64,000 bases of DNA from Virgibacillus indicus. Lineage in GTDB: Bacteria > Bacillota > Bacilli > Bacillales > Amphibacillaceae. Of this stretch, positions 44,378 to 54,646 are shown piece after piece. How positions within the stretch are numbered: position 1 is the stretch's first letter; each line of letters starts with the position of its first letter. The DNA is taken from positions 124,001 through 188,000 of the forward strand of contig NZ_NPMS01000007.1 in NCBI RefSeq assembly GCF_002266285.1, given 5' to 3'. Under the pieces are notes generated by a model. That model saw only the letters and a list, made by a program, of their open reading frames with translations. It had not been told where the DNA came from and did no database searches. The position numbers and the translations under genes are program-made.

Positions 44378-46546
44378 ATGAATGAAGATACTAAAGAAGG
44401 CGTAAAACAAAAAGCACCTTTGACCAAAAGGATCAAGAGGCTATTCATTATCCTTCTGTTCATGATAATTTTTGGGCTTATTGGTTATGCTGGTTTACTA
44501 TATGGCGGTAAGCTTATAGCAGATGAAGAAAAATTGATATTAGATGTTACAACGACAATCGAAACAGCTGACGGGGAAGTTATAGATAAATTGTATAATG
44601 AGAACCGGTTATTTGTTGATATTGAAGAGGTGCCGGAACATATAACAAATGCATTTATTGCTGTAGAGGATGTACGCTTCTATGATCATGGGGGCATTGA
44701 TTTCAGATCTGTTATACGTGCTGCATACAAGGATATTATAGCGATGAGCAAGGTCGAAGGAGCAAGTACCATTACACAGCAATTAGCAAAAAACCTGTTT
44801 TTATATAATGATAAAACATGGACACGGAAAGCAAAGGAAGCAATGGCAGCATTATATTTGGAAAGAAAGCTGTCAAAAGATGAAATTCTGGAATTATATA
44901 TAAATGAAATTTACTTTGGTGCCGGCGTTTATGGAATCGAAACAGCATCCCATTACTTTTTCTCGAAATCAGTTGATGAATTAACTATTGCTGAAGGAGC
45001 GTTGCTTGCAGGTCTCGCCAAGGCTCCAAATGGCTATTCGCCGGTAATTCATCCGGAAAAAGCATTGAACAGGAGAAATACTGTACTCAGGTCCATGGAA
45101 AATGCCGGAATGCTCTCCACAGAAAAACGGATGGCAGAACAAGGAAAAACGTTAGGGCTGAAAATACAGAAGCCGGAAGCTAAACCATGGGCAGACAGCT
45201 ATATTGATTTGGTAATGAAAGAGGCAGCCGATGAGCATCAGCTGTCAATTAATGAATTAAAGCGCGGTGGCTACAGGATTGTAGTGACTATAGACGAAAG
45301 CATCCAAAAAATTGCCTATGAGCAATTTCAAAATGATGCTTATTTCCCTGGTAATACGGATGGGGTAGAGGGTGCCTTTGTCATGATGGATCAGCAATCA
45401 GGTGAGGTTGTTTCTGCAATTGGCGGCAGAGATTATCATTTAGGAAACCTGAATCGGGTAACAGTGAACCGTCAGCCAGGATCAACGATAAAACCGATCG
45501 CTGTGTATGGGCCTGCCCTGATGCAGGAAGAAACCTATACAGCCTATTCCCTTTTGCCGGATCAGCGGATGGATGAATATGCTGTTGCCAATGTGAATGG
45601 TGAATATGAAGGCTCTGTCTCTATTTACAATGCGATCAAACAATCAAAAAATGCTCCTGTAGTTTGGCTTCTTGATCAAATCGGGATAGACTATGCTAAG
45701 AGTTATTTGGAGAAAATGAATATTGACATAGCAGATGAAGGGCTCGCAGTTGCACTTGGGGGATTGTCAAATGGATTGACACCATTGCAAATGATGGAAA
45801 GCTATCGTCCATTTGTTCACCAAGGTGAATATGTAAACACCCATACGATTAAGCAAATTTATAATAAGAATGATGAATTGATTTTTGAAAGCGATCCTGA
45901 AACTGCTGAAGTTTTCAGTCCGCAAGTAGCTTGGAATATGACTGAGATGTTAAGGGCGGCTGTACAAAGCGGAACTGCAGTACCGGGTGAATTTTCAAAG
46001 GCCCTGGCTGGAAAAACAGGGTCAACACAGCATCCTTATGCTGAAGGAAAAGTAAAGGATGCCTGGTTTGTCGGTTATACACCACAATATGTCAGTGCTC
46101 TGTGGATGGGATATGATATCTCTGATAAAGATCATTATTTAACAGCAGGAAGTGAATATCCCACAAGACTTACGAAAGCTATTTTAACTGAATTGGGTAA
46201 ACAAGAGCCACTTGCAGCAGATTTTACAAAGCCGGATGATGTGGAATCACTTCCAGAGCCGATTGAATTGCCAAAAATTACCGATTTAAAAGCAAGTTAT
46301 TCATTTGGTGGGATCTCACTTGTGAAAGGGAAACTTTCCTGGACTGGTTCTGAGGACAGCCGAGTCGTTTACCGGATTTACAGGGAAAGAGATGGTATCG
46401 ATAAGCGGGTAGGGGAAGTGGAAGGCCAGACGGAGTTCGTAATTGATAATGCCTTATTCCAATCAAATGAATATTATGTCGTGCCATATGATCCCTTAAG
46501 AAAAGTGGAGGGAGAAAGGTCAGAATCGATTGAGCTCTCCTGGTAA
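44378..46546 (+). CDS. pbpF: Class A penicillin-binding protein PBP2C
   Basis: 722 residues. One membrane helix near 24-46. Glycosyltransferase 51 domain: catalytic Glu97 in EDVRFYDHGG, GASTITQQLAKNLFL and ERKLSKDEILELYINEIYFG. Transpeptidase domain: SxxK as S369-T-I-K372, SKN in IKQSKNAP, KTGS in LAGKTGST. The last 80 residues form a fibronectin-III-like domain. It polymerises and cross-links peptidoglycan. In B. subtilis pbpF is vegetative and forespore expressed. Candidate promoter TTTCAG-17-TATAAT lies about 30 bases upstream. Confidence 0.95.
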   Translation: MNEDTKEGVKQKAPLTKRIKRLFIILLFMIIFGLIGYAGLLYGGKLIADEEKLILDVTTTIETADGEVIDKLYNENRLFVDIEEVPEHITNAFIAVEDVRFYDHGGIDFRSVIRAAYKDIIAMSKVEGASTITQQLAKNLFLYNDKTWTRKAKEAMAALYLERKLSKDEILELYINEIYFGAGVYGIETASHYFFSKSVDELTIAEGALLAGLAKAPNGYSPVIHPEKALNRRNTVLRSMENAGMLSTEKRMAEQGKTLGLKIQKPEAKPWADSYIDLVMKEAADEHQLSINELKRGGYRIVVTIDESIQKIAYEQFQNDAYFPGNTDGVEGAFVMMDQQSGEVVSAIGGRDYHLGNLNRVTVNRQPGSTIKPIAVYGPALMQEETYTAYSLLPDQRMDEYAVANVNGEYEGSVSIYNAIKQSKNAPVVWLLDQIGIDYAKSYLEKMNIDIADEGLAVALGGLSNGLTPLQMMESYRPFVHQGEYVNTHTIKQIYNKNDELIFESDPETAEVFSPQVAWNMTEMLRAAVQSGTAVPGEFSKALAGKTGSTQHPYAEGKVKDAWFVGYTPQYVSALWMGYDISDKDHYLTAGSEYPTRLTKAILTELGKQEPLAADFTKPDDVESLPEPIELPKITDLKASYSFGGISLVKGKLSWTGSEDSRVVYRIYRERDGIDKRVGEVEGQTEFVIDNALFQSNEYYVVPYDPLRKVEGERSESIELSW

Positions 46547-46698
46547 TTTAGACAAATTCTTGACAATCACACGGCTTCGCTATACAGGTAAGCTATAAAT
46601 AGATATAGTAAGTAAGGGATGTTAAAAGCTCATCAATCATCAGATTTTAAACAAGTATCAAAAGTGGCATTAGAAGTATATATAAAGGGTGAAGAATA

Positions 46699-47733
46699 TT
46701 GTCCAAGGAAATAAACGATACCATTATCAGGGCGTATAATGGTGAGGAAACCGATTATACGCCTGCCTGGTATATGAGACAAGCAGGCAGATCACAAGAA
46801 GAATACCGGGAATTAAAGAAAAAATATTCATTATTTGAAATTACACACCAGCCGGAATTATGTGCATATGTTACACGCCTGCCAGTTGAGCACTATGGAG
46901 TGGACGCTGCAATTCTATATAAAGACATTATGTCACCACTTCCTGCATTAGGTGTAGATGTAGAAATAAAATCAGGGATTGGTCCAGTTATTCATAATCC
47001 GATTGAAACAGTTCAGGATGTCGAAAATCTGGGAACAATCAATCCGACAGCAGATGTACCTTATGTGCTTGACACAATTAGGCTTTTAACAGAGGAGCAG
47101 CTTGAGGTGCCTTTAATTGGTTTCAGTGGAGCGCCATTTACATTGGCTAGCTATATGATTGAAGGCGGACCATCAAAAAATTACAGTAAAACAAAAGCGT
47201 TTATGTACCGCAATTCGGAAGCATGGTTTTTGCTGATGGACAAACTGGCAGACATGATAATAGCTTACGTAGAGGCACAAATTGAAGCCGGTGCGAAGGC
47301 AATTCAAATTTTCGATTCATGGGTTGGGGCATTAAATGCGCCAGATTACCGTGTTTATATTAAACCAGTTATGACAAGAATCTTTTCAGAATTAAGACAG
47401 TACAATGTGCCATTGATTATTTTTGGTGTAGGTGCTCGTCACCTGTTATTGGAATGGAATGATCTACCTGTCGATGTTGTCGGGCTTGATTGGCGTACCA
47501 GTATTAGTGAAGCACGCCAAATGGGGGTAACAAAAGTCGTACAGGGCAATTTGGACCCAAGCCTGTTATTGACAGAATGGGAAACAATTGAAAATCGGAC
47601 AAAAGGTATTTTGGATGAAGGCATGGAACATGGAAAGCATGTATTTAATTTAGGCCATGGGGTCACCCCGGATATTAAGCCAGCAACGTTGAAGAAGCTG
47701 ACTGAATTTGTCCATTCATATTCAAAGCGTTAA
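46699..47733 (+). CDS. hemE: Uroporphyrinogen decarboxylase
   Basis: 344 residues. Start is TTG 46699 after AAGGGTGAAG. The opening [17 protein letters not shown] carries the conserved Arg and substrate-binding loop. [31 protein letters not shown] and NLGHGVTPD are family marks. It decarboxylates uroporphyrinogen III to coproporphyrinogen III, first of the three heme genes here. The gap to hemH is about 110 bases and contains a hairpin (CTTGGC/GCCAAG at 47803-47819). Confidence 0.96.
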   Translation: MSKEINDTIIRAYNGEETDYTPAWYMRQAGRSQEEYRELKKKYSLFEITHQPELCAYVTRLPVEHYGVDAAILYKDIMSPLPALGVDVEIKSGIGPVIHNPIETVQDVENLGTINPTADVPYVLDTIRLLTEEQLEVPLIGFSGAPFTLASYMIEGGPSKNYSKTKAFMYRNSEAWFLLMDKLADMIIAYVEAQIEAGAKAIQIFDSWVGALNAPDYRVYIKPVMTRIFSELRQYNVPLIIFGVGARHLLLEWNDLPVDVVGLDWRTSISEARQMGVTKVVQGNLDPSLLLTEWETIENRTKGILDEGMEHGKHVFNLGHGVTPDIKPATLKKLTEFVHSYSKR

Positions 47734-47842
47734 ATTTTTATACTGATTTTAAATTATAACTTTTCGGAAATTAGTATAAGTGCAACTAAGGCTTCCGCCA
47801 GGCTTGGCGGCAAGCCAAGTTTTCTAAAAAGAGGTGCTTAAA

Positions 47843-48778
47843 ATGGGAAAAAGAAAAATGGGATTACTAGTAATGGCGTACGGAACTCCGTATCAAGAGG
47901 AAGATATTGAACGCTATTATACACATATTCGTCATGGCAGAAAACCCGCTGAAGATGCCCTTCAGGATTTAAAAGACCGTTATAAAGCAATCGGTGGAAT
48001 CTCACCACTGGCAAAAATTACAGAACAGCAGGCACATGCAATCGAGGCAAATTTAAATGCTGCACAGGATGAGGTTGAGTTCAAAGCGTACATTGGCTTA
48101 AAGCATATTGAACCATTCATTGAGGATGCAGTACAGGAAATGGCGAAAGATGGAATAGAAGAAGCTGTTTCACTGGTACTGGCACCACATTATTCCACGT
48201 TCAGTGTGAAATCGTACAATTCACGTGCGAATGATGAAGCAGCAAAACATGGCATTAAAATTGACTCAGTAGAAAGCTGGTATGATGAGCCAGGCTTTAT
48301 CAGCTTATGGGCGGACCGGATTGGTGCTATTTATTTCGAAATGACTCCGGAAGAACGTGAAAAAGCAGTATTAATCGTTTCTGCACACAGTTTACCAGAA
48401 AAGATTCTTCAAAATGGCGACCCATATCCGGATCAGCTTAAAGAAACAGCCAAGCTTATTGCAGAAGAAGCAGCTATTAAAAATTACGAAATCGGCTGGC
48501 AAAGTGAAGGGAATACACCAGATCCATGGCTCGGACCAGACGTACAGGATTTAACTCGTGAACTATATGAGCAAAAAGGGTATCGTTCGTTCGTCTATGC
48601 GCCTGTAGGATTTATTGCAGATCATCTGGAAGTTTTATATGACAATGATTATGAATGTAAAGTAGTTTGTGATGAACTGGGTGCAAACTATCATCGTCCG
48701 GAAATGCCGAATGTGGACCCACGGTTCATTAATACATTGGCTGAAGTTGTATTGAAAAAAGTAAAGAGTGAAGTGTAA
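47843..48778 (+). CDS. hemH: Coproporphyrin ferrochelatase (HemH/CpfC)
   Basis: 311 residues. Iron-insertion His182 in [17 protein letters not shown], and Glu in [17 protein letters not shown] near 263. In Firmicutes it inserts Fe into coproporphyrin III. GAGGTG precedes ATG 47843; the earlier in-frame ATG 47834 has no site. The stop overlaps the hemY start (TAATG). Confidence 0.95.
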   Translation: MGKRKMGLLVMAYGTPYQEEDIERYYTHIRHGRKPAEDALQDLKDRYKAIGGISPLAKITEQQAHAIEANLNAAQDEVEFKAYIGLKHIEPFIEDAVQEMAKDGIEEAVSLVLAPHYSTFSVKSYNSRANDEAAKHGIKIDSVESWYDEPGFISLWADRIGAIYFEMTPEEREKAVLIVSAHSLPEKILQNGDPYPDQLKETAKLIAEEAAIKNYEIGWQSEGNTPDPWLGPDVQDLTRELYEQKGYRSFVYAPVGFIADHLEVLYDNDYECKVVCDELGANYHRPEMPNVDPRFINTLAEVVLKKVKSEV

Positions 48779-50181
48779 TGACCGAAATGAAAAAAATTGT
48801 AATTGTAGGCGGCGGGATAACAGGTTTATCCTCTGCTTACTATCTGCAAAAAGAGATCAAAGAAAATGATTTGCCATATGAAGTAAAATTGGTTGAAGCC
48901 GGTAATCGATTAGGTGGAAAAATTAAAACGATGAAACGGGATGGGTTTACCATTGAACAGGGACCGGATTCTTTCCTGGCAAGAAAACAGCCTGCTGTAA
49001 AGCTTGCTAAAGAATTGGGACTGAGTGATCAGCTTGTCCGTAATGGTACTGGCCAGTCCTATATTTTAGTTAATAATAAATTACATAAGATGCCTGCAGG
49101 AGCTTTTATGGGTATCCCAACACAGGTACGTCCCTTTTTGTTTTCAAGGATTTTTTCCTTACAAGGGAAACTTCGTGCAGGGTCTGATTTTGTTCTTCCA
49201 AAAGGAAAAAAGGTGAGTGACCAGTCCCTTGGCGGATTTTTCCGGCATCGTTTTGGAAATGAATTGGTGGAAAATTTGATTGAACCATTACTTTCTGGTA
49301 TTTATGCCGGTGATATTGATGATATGAGCCTGATGGCAACATTCCCTAATTTTTATCAGCTTGAGCAGGAGCATCGCAGCCTGGTGAAGGGTCTGCAGAA
49401 AACAATGCCTAAGCAGAAAAAAACAAAAGGGAAAAAGCCTGGCATGTTCTTTTCGTTTAAAGATGGTTTAGAAACATTAGTTGATAAAATTGAGCAGGAC
49501 CTTGATGAGGGGACAGTGGAACTGAATACCGCTGTTGACCATGTGGAGAAAAAGGATCATGGCTACCACTTGCTGCTAAGCAATGGAAAGGTAGAAAAGG
49601 CTGATGCAGTCATCATGGCTGCACCACATTACTGCCTGGCGAAAATGTTCAGCCAATATGATTTCTTTAAAGTGTTCAATGATGTACCAGCTACATCTGT
49701 AGCAAATGTTGCTATGGCCTTTGATAAATCAGCTATCAAAAGGGATATTGATGGAACAGGATTTGTCGTATCCCGAAACAGTAACTTCCGCATTACTGCA
49801 TGTACCTGGACACATAAAAAATGGCCTGCCACTACGCCTGTTGGTAAAGCACTGATCCGCTGCTATGTTGGCAGACCAAGTGATCAATCTGTTGTCGACC
49901 TGACTGACGAAGAAATTAAGGAAATCGTATTAGATGATTTAAACAAAACAATGAATATCACTGCAGAACCAGAATTCAGTGTGATTTCCCGCTGGAAAAA
50001 TGCAATGCCTCAATATACAGTAGGACATAAAGAGCGGATCGCCAAAGTCCGGAATAAGGCAAATGAGCAATTACCAGGAGTATTTTTAACTGGAAGTTCA
50101 TTTGAAGGAATTGGTGTACCGGATTGTATTGATCAAGGTGAAAAAGCAGTTGCTGATGTTCTGGAGTTTTTAAATGATTAG
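48778..50181 (+). CDS. hemY: Coproporphyrinogen III oxidase (HemY/CgoX)
   Basis: 467 residues. FAD-binding motif VGGGITGLSSAYYLQ near 10, LVEAGNRLGGKIKT near 39-52, and C-terminal LTGSSFEGIGVPDCIDQG. In Gram-positives it oxidises coproporphyrinogen III to coproporphyrin III, the step before HemH. Coupled to hemH by one-base overlap. A terminator follows. Confidence 0.95.
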   Translation: MTEMKKIVIVGGGITGLSSAYYLQKEIKENDLPYEVKLVEAGNRLGGKIKTMKRDGFTIEQGPDSFLARKQPAVKLAKELGLSDQLVRNGTGQSYILVNNKLHKMPAGAFMGIPTQVRPFLFSRIFSLQGKLRAGSDFVLPKGKKVSDQSLGGFFRHRFGNELVENLIEPLLSGIYAGDIDDMSLMATFPNFYQLEQEHRSLVKGLQKTMPKQKKTKGKKPGMFFSFKDGLETLVDKIEQDLDEGTVELNTAVDHVEKKDHGYHLLLSNGKVEKADAVIMAAPHYCLAKMFSQYDFFKVFNDVPATSVANVAMAFDKSAIKRDIDGTGFVVSRNSNFRITACTWTHKKWPATTPVGKALIRCYVGRPSDQSVVDLTDEEIKEIVLDDLNKTMNITAEPEFSVISRWKNAMPQYTVGHKERIAKVRNKANEQLPGVFLTGSSFEGIGVPDCIDQGEKAVADVLEFLND

Positions 50182-50188
50182 ATAATAT

Positions 50189-50232
50189 GCTGGTTTCTGG
50201 CAGGGATGACCTGCTTGCAACCAGCTTTTTTA
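50189..50232 (+). terminator. hemEHY terminator
   Basis: GCTGGTT (50189-50195) and AACCAGC (50219-50225) with CAGG/CCTG inside, then six T. Confidence 0.8.
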
Positions 50233-50360
50233 CGGTGAGTGTGATTTGGGGAACGGGCAGGATCGGACGAAACGCGTTTCAGACTGGATGCTGAGCTTTG
50301 GATCAGATGCAACGCTCTCGATATACTAAGCTCGCCCTCAGTAGCTCATTAATTTAAAGA

Positions 50361-50392
50361 ATAAAAAATGATCAGACATCCCGCCTGATCAT
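50361..50392 (-). terminator. pepF terminator
   Basis: ATGATCAG pairs with CTGATCAT; on the minus strand TTTTTTAT follows. Confidence 0.75.
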
Positions 50393-50406
50393 TTCTCACT
50401 AAACTA

Positions 50407-52221
50407 TTATTCGTAACTCTTCTCCAGTTCGTTAACAAGTGAACCTACAAACGCAACAGCTTCTTTGATTGCATCTGTTGTTGACATATCAACTCCTGCT
50501 TTTTTAATTAAATCAAGTGGCTTCAGTGTACCGCCAGATTTCAGTACATCAAGCCAGCCTTCCACAGCAGGCTTTCCTTCTGATTGAATTTTTTGTGCTA
50601 TCGCAGTGGAGACGGTCAAGCCAGCAGAATACGTATACGGATATAAGCCCATATAGTAATGCTGCTGACGCATCCAGGTAAGACCTGCTCCTTCATCAAT
50701 TGTGACTGTATCTCCCCAGAAGTTTTCCAGTGCTTCCTTTTTCTGTGATATTAAAATATTTGCAGTTAATGGTGTCCCTTCTTCAGCAAGTGCATAGACA
50801 CGGCGCTGGAATTCTCCTTCCAGTAAATGGGTTACAAAGTTATGATAATAGGTACCAAGTAATTGTGTAATCACCCAGCGTTTCATTCGTTTATCATCCG
50901 TTTTTTCCAGTAAATGATTTGCCAGCAGCAATTCATTCAAGGTGGATGGTGCTTCCACAAAATAGGTGGAAGGCCGGGTATTCACAAGCGACTGGTTTTT
51001 GCCTGCTAAATAAAAGTGACCGGCATGCCCCAGTTCATGTGCCAAGACGAATGCTCCACGCATTGTTTCTGTCCATGTTATTAAAATATATGGATGAACA
51101 CCATATGGACTTGAACAGAATGCTCCAGTTGCTTTTCCAACATTATCGGCTAAGTCCACCCAGCGGTCATTAATACCTTTTTTCATGATTTCACTGTATT
51201 CAGGACCCATTACTTCCAGTGCTTCCAGAATAGTATCCGTTGCTTCCTCATAGGTTGTGCTCGGGTTAAACTTAGGATCAAGCGGTGCTTTTAAATCACA
51301 ATAACGAAGCTCATCCAGTCCAAGCTTTTCCTTTTTAAGCTTGGCATATCTTCTCATATGTGGTGCCAGTTCTTTCTGAATAACGTCTAACTGATTATGA
51401 TACATTTCTGTCGTAACCTGTTGTGGCTCCAGCAGCATATCCGTAACAGAATCATAAGAACGCAGGCGTGACATTATAACCTGTTTCGTAACTTCTGTGG
51501 CATAGTTTGCAGCAAAGGTATTTTTATATTGATCCAATGTTTTAATGAAAGAATCATACGCTTCACGACGTGTCTCAGTACTTGATGAAAGCTCATAAAG
51601 ATCCTCATACAACGCTGCTGACATCGGTAATTCAGCTCCATCTTCCCCTTTAATGGAATCAAACACCATATCTGAGGATTTGCTGCGCTGATAAATCATA
51701 TGTGGCGCATTATGTACTTCACTTAGGGCTGCAAGCGTTTCTTCGATATCTGGTGCCAATGTATAAGGTTTTTTCTCAAGTAAATCTCCAAGCATTTTTT
51801 TATAAGTTACAAGTTTAGGTTCGTCTATTAAAAATTGATCAATAGTTTCATTGGATATTGTTAGCAGTTCTGATTCAACAAAAGAAAGCTTTGTTCCAAT
51901 ACCCGCCAAAGCCGAGGAAACTTTGGCCATATCCCGCTGATTATCAGGATCTGTCCCATCTGCATTTGAACGCAGTGAGGCATATGTAGCTACTCTAATA
52001 ACTCTTTTCTGGTAGTTTTCCAATTCAGTTAAACAGTTTAACAGGTTGGCAGCAGTTGAGTCCAACGTTCCTTTGTATTTTGCAACTCCATTTACATCAT
52101 TTTGAACCGCAGTTAATTCTGCTTCCCAAGTCGCTTCAGATTCGAATAAATCCCGCAAATCCCATGTTTGGTCTTCTGGAACTTCTGAACGGTTCCATCT
52201 TTTTGTTGCAGCAGTTGTCAT
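50407..52221 (-). CDS. pepF: Oligoendopeptidase F
   Basis: 604 residues, typical length of M3B PepF. The zinc site HELGHAGHFY lies near residue 392, with the third ligand Glu in FVEAPSTLNE near 425. A cytosolic peptidase that degrades peptides of roughly 7-17 residues. In B. subtilis yjbG is the equivalent. GGAAGGGG precedes the ATG. Its position between hemY and yhfH is not the B. subtilis one. Confidence 0.94.
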   Translation of the reverse strand: MTTAATKRWNRSEVPEDQTWDLRDLFESEATWEAELTAVQNDVNGVAKYKGTLDSTAANLLNCLTELENYQKRVIRVATYASLRSNADGTDPDNQRDMAKVSSALAGIGTKLSFVESELLTISNETIDQFLIDEPKLVTYKKMLGDLLEKKPYTLAPDIEETLAALSEVHNAPHMIYQRSKSSDMVFDSIKGEDGAELPMSAALYEDLYELSSSTETRREAYDSFIKTLDQYKNTFAANYATEVTKQVIMSRLRSYDSVTDMLLEPQQVTTEMYHNQLDVIQKELAPHMRRYAKLKKEKLGLDELRYCDLKAPLDPKFNPSTTYEEATDTILEALEVMGPEYSEIMKKGINDRWVDLADNVGKATGAFCSSPYGVHPYILITWTETMRGAFVLAHELGHAGHFYLAGKNQSLVNTRPSTYFVEAPSTLNELLLANHLLEKTDDKRMKRWVITQLLGTYYHNFVTHLLEGEFQRRVYALAEEGTPLTANILISQKKEALENFWGDTVTIDEGAGLTWMRQQHYYMGLYPYTYSAGLTVSTAIAQKIQSEGKPAVEGWLDVLKSGGTLKPLDLIKKAGVDMSTTDAIKEAVAFVGSLVNELEKSYE

Positions 52222-52302
52222 AAAAAAACCCCTTCCTAAAAACTATTTCGTCACTCTAAGTAATTATAATATAAAAACAAATGGAATGATATGATTTTTC
52301 AG

Positions 52303-52345
52303 TTATTCTTAAAAAAAACAAAAAAACAGCTATTTCAAATAGCTG
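52303..52345 (-). terminator. yhfH terminator
   Basis: On the minus strand CAGCTATTT and AAATAGCTG are followed by TTTTTTTG and TTTTTTTT. Confidence 0.85.
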
Positions 52346-52427
52346 CTGGTAGAAAAAAGTATCCTGTTGCAGTACAGTGTTAATAATAGGTAAGAGTGAC
52401 ACTGGGCACTCTTATTATACTACTATT

Positions 52428-52556
52428 CTATCTTGCCGGATGGTCACATTCGTCACATAGGTTACCGTAGCAATCAGCTTTCTCGTGCATATCATGACCG
52501 CATTGGTGACATTTTTTCTTAGGCAGGTTTCTGAAAAATTCAATGACGTTGATCAA
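52428..52556 (-). CDS. yhfH: YhfH-family mini-protein (42 aa)
   Basis: Start TTG 52556, eight bases after TAAGGAGG; stop at 52428-52430. The 42-residue product starts INVIEFFRNLPKKKC and has two CxxC pairs, CHQC and CDEC, with a conserved DCYGNLC between: a small zinc-ribbon. The pattern is that of YhfH of Bacillus, and the gene lies next to yhfI as in B. subtilis. Function unknown. Confidence 0.85.
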   Translation of the reverse strand: MINVIEFFRNLPKKKCHQCGHDMHEKADCYGNLCDECDHPAR

Positions 52557-52666
52557 TGTGTTTTCCTCCTTATAATTTAAATTATATACATTGTATTATA
52601 ACAGTACGTTGGTTGTCAATACTGTGTTACAACAAATTTAAAAACTTTTTGAATGGAGTGATTTTC

Positions 52667-53401
52667 TTGAAAATAACGATAATTGGCTGCTGGGGAGGAT
52701 ATCCTGCTGCAGGTGGTGCTACTTCAGCATATTTACTTGAAAAAGAAGGGTTCTCTGTGCTTATCGATGCAGGCAGCGGTTCGTTGTCAAAATTGCAGCA
52801 TTATATATCTATTGCTAAGCTTGATGCAGTAATTCTGTCACATTATCATCATGATCATGTTGCAGATATAGGTGTATTGCAGTATGCAAAGCTCGTTGAG
52901 TATTATGTGAATGGTATGGACAAGGTTTTGCCTATTTACGGTCACCGGAAAGATCTGGCTGGATTCAGTTCATTAACGCATGAATACACAAAAGGTATTG
53001 CGTATGATCCGGATCAGACATTGGAAATTGGACCGTTTGCTATTACCTTTTTAAAAACGAAGCATCCTGTAGCCTGTTACGGCATGCGGATTACCGATGG
53101 TGAAAGTGTCATTGTCTATACAGCTGATACAAGTTATCAGGAAGCGTGGATTCCATTTGCTGAAAATGCCGATCTGCTTATAACCGATTCCAATTTTTAT
53201 GCCGGACAGGATGCTTCTAAAGCCGGTCATATGACAAGCATCGAGGGTGCAGCCATTGCACAAAGAGCGAATGTCAAAACATTAATACTAAGTCATTTGC
53301 CACAGTATGGCGATAATACACATTTAGTGAAGGAAGCAAAACAATATTATAAAGGTTCCATTCAGCTGGCGAAAGAAGGGCTGATTTGGGGAGTTGAATA
53401 G
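52667..53401 (+). CDS. yhfI: Metallo-beta-lactamase fold hydrolase YhfI
   Basis: 244 residues from TTG 52667, seven bases after TGGAGTGA. The zinc motif HYHHDHVADIG near 63-73, and later His and Asp residues (TADTSYQ, TDSNFY, GHMTSIEGA, LSHLPQY). It is related to RNase Z/ElaC-type phosphodiesterases; substrate unknown. B. subtilis YhfI has the same length and place beside lplJ. Upstream frame is non-coding. Confidence 0.9.
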   Translation: MKITIIGCWGGYPAAGGATSAYLLEKEGFSVLIDAGSGSLSKLQHYISIAKLDAVILSHYHHDHVADIGVLQYAKLVEYYVNGMDKVLPIYGHRKDLAGFSSLTHEYTKGIAYDPDQTLEIGPFAITFLKTKHPVACYGMRITDGESVIVYTADTSYQEAWIPFAENADLLITDSNFYAGQDASKAGHMTSIEGAAIAQRANVKTLILSHLPQYGDNTHLVKEAKQYYKGSIQLAKEGLIWGVE

Positions 53402-53478
53402 TGTATATATTTTGCTTGAGCAGATTGTTTGCAGTAAAATAGTAGATGAAGGAATTTTAAGAGAGGAGCGTATTTTAA

Positions 53479-54474
53479 ATGAAATTTATTGATAATAAAG
53501 GTATTACAGATCCACAAATCAACCTCGCCATTGAGGAATATATTTTAGAAAATTTTGGTGAAAAAGATACATATTTATTATTTTATGTCAATAAACCATC
53601 AATCATTATTGGCAGAAACCAAAATACCATCGAAGAAATAAATACAGAATATGTAGACAAAAATGGAATAAAAGTTGTTCGCCGCCTGTCCGGTGGCGGT
53701 GCTGTTTACCATGATGAACAGAACTTAAATTTCAGCTTCATTACAAAGGATGACGGAAACAGCTTCCAGAATTTTGCTAAATTCACGGAACCAATGGTAC
53801 AGGCCTTAAATAAATTAGGTGTACCTGCAGAGATGCAAGGGAGGAATGACCTTGCTGTAAAAGGCCGTAAAATTTCCGGGAATGCAATGTTTTCAACAAA
53901 AGGGCGCATGTTCAGTCATGGAACATTAATGCTGGACTCTGAAATTGAAAATGTTGTTTCAGCTTTGAAAGTTAGAAAGGAAAAAATTGAATCAAAGGGT
54001 ATTAAATCGATCCGCAGCCGTGTCGCAAATATATCCGAATTTCTGGAAGAGAAAATCACAATGGATGAATTTAAGGAACTTATTTTGCGTCATGTATTTG
54101 AGGTAAAAGATGTGAAAGATGTCCCTCGCTATGAATTAACGGAGGAAGACTGGGAAAAAATTCACAAAATCTCTGAGGAACGTTATCAAAAATGGGAATG
54201 GAACTACGGAAAATCTCCTGCCTTTAATATTCAGGAATCCCATAAATTTCCCGCCGGACTCGTTGATGTTCGTCTGGATGTAAAAAAAGGAATCATTGAA
54301 AACTGTAAAATTTATGGTGATTTCTTTGGAATTGGAAGGGTACAGGTTATCGAGGATAAATTAACAGGTGTTCAACATGAGCGCAAAGCTATTGAAAAAG
54401 CACTGGCAGATGTTGATGTTCCTCATTATCTGGGAAAAATCGCTAAAGAAGATTTCATTAATTTAATCTATTAA
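53479..54474 (+). CDS. lplJ: Lipoate-protein ligase LplJ
   Basis: 331 residues, exactly the B. subtilis size. The lipoate/ATP-binding loop RRLSGGGAVYHDEQNLNFSF near 70-90, then GRNDLAVKGRKISGNAMF near 120-140, with the catalytic Lys in the family position. It attaches free lipoate to GcvH and dehydrogenase E2 subunits. GAGAGGAG precedes the ATG. Directly downstream of yhfI. Confidence 0.95.
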   Translation: MKFIDNKGITDPQINLAIEEYILENFGEKDTYLLFYVNKPSIIIGRNQNTIEEINTEYVDKNGIKVVRRLSGGGAVYHDEQNLNFSFITKDDGNSFQNFAKFTEPMVQALNKLGVPAEMQGRNDLAVKGRKISGNAMFSTKGRMFSHGTLMLDSEIENVVSALKVRKEKIESKGIKSIRSRVANISEFLEEKITMDEFKELILRHVFEVKDVKDVPRYELTEEDWEKIHKISEERYQKWEWNYGKSPAFNIQESHKFPAGLVDVRLDVKKGIIENCKIYGDFFGIGRVQVIEDKLTGVQHERKAIEKALADVDVPHYLGKIAKEDFINLIY

Positions 54475-54480
54475 TTTAAG

Positions 54481-54512
54481 AAAAGCAGCTTTTAGTTAAG
54501 CTGTTTTTTTAT
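54481..54512 (+). terminator. lplJ terminator
   Basis: AGCAGCTT pairs with AAGCTGTT, followed by seven T. Confidence 0.85.
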
Positions 54513-54539
54513 GTAAATTTTTAAAAAATTAATATAAAT

Positions 54540-54553
54540 TGTCAGCGCTTACT
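54540..54553. promoter_or_regulatory. Candidate cre site upstream of yhfL
   Basis: TGTCAGCGCTTACT fits the CcpA consensus with one mismatch. It overlaps the first base of the -35 box. Confidence 0.5.
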
Positions 54554-54581
54554 TGAAAAATACTATTCTGTATTCTATAAT
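54553..54581 (+). promoter_or_regulatory. Sigma-A promoter of yhfL
   Basis: TTGAAA (54553-54558), 17-nt spacer, TATAAT (54576-54581). Confidence 0.75.
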
Positions 54582-54601
54582 TAGTATTAATATTTGTGAA
54601 A

Positions 54602-54619
54602 TGAATGACCATTCATTCA
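54602..54619. promoter_or_regulatory. FadR-type operator upstream of yhfL
   Basis: TGAATGACCATTCATTCA fits the Bacillus FadR (TetR-family) box TGAATGA..A.TCATTCA closely. It lies about 20 bases downstream of the -10, where bound FadR would stop transcription until long-chain acyl-CoA is present. Confidence 0.85.
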
Positions 54620-54646
54620 TGTTGACTCAATCTAGGGGGGCTAAAA

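Noticed and set aside
46560..46620. hemE promoter
   Set aside because: TTGACA near 46571 has TATACA only 15 bases away; the match is too poor to list.
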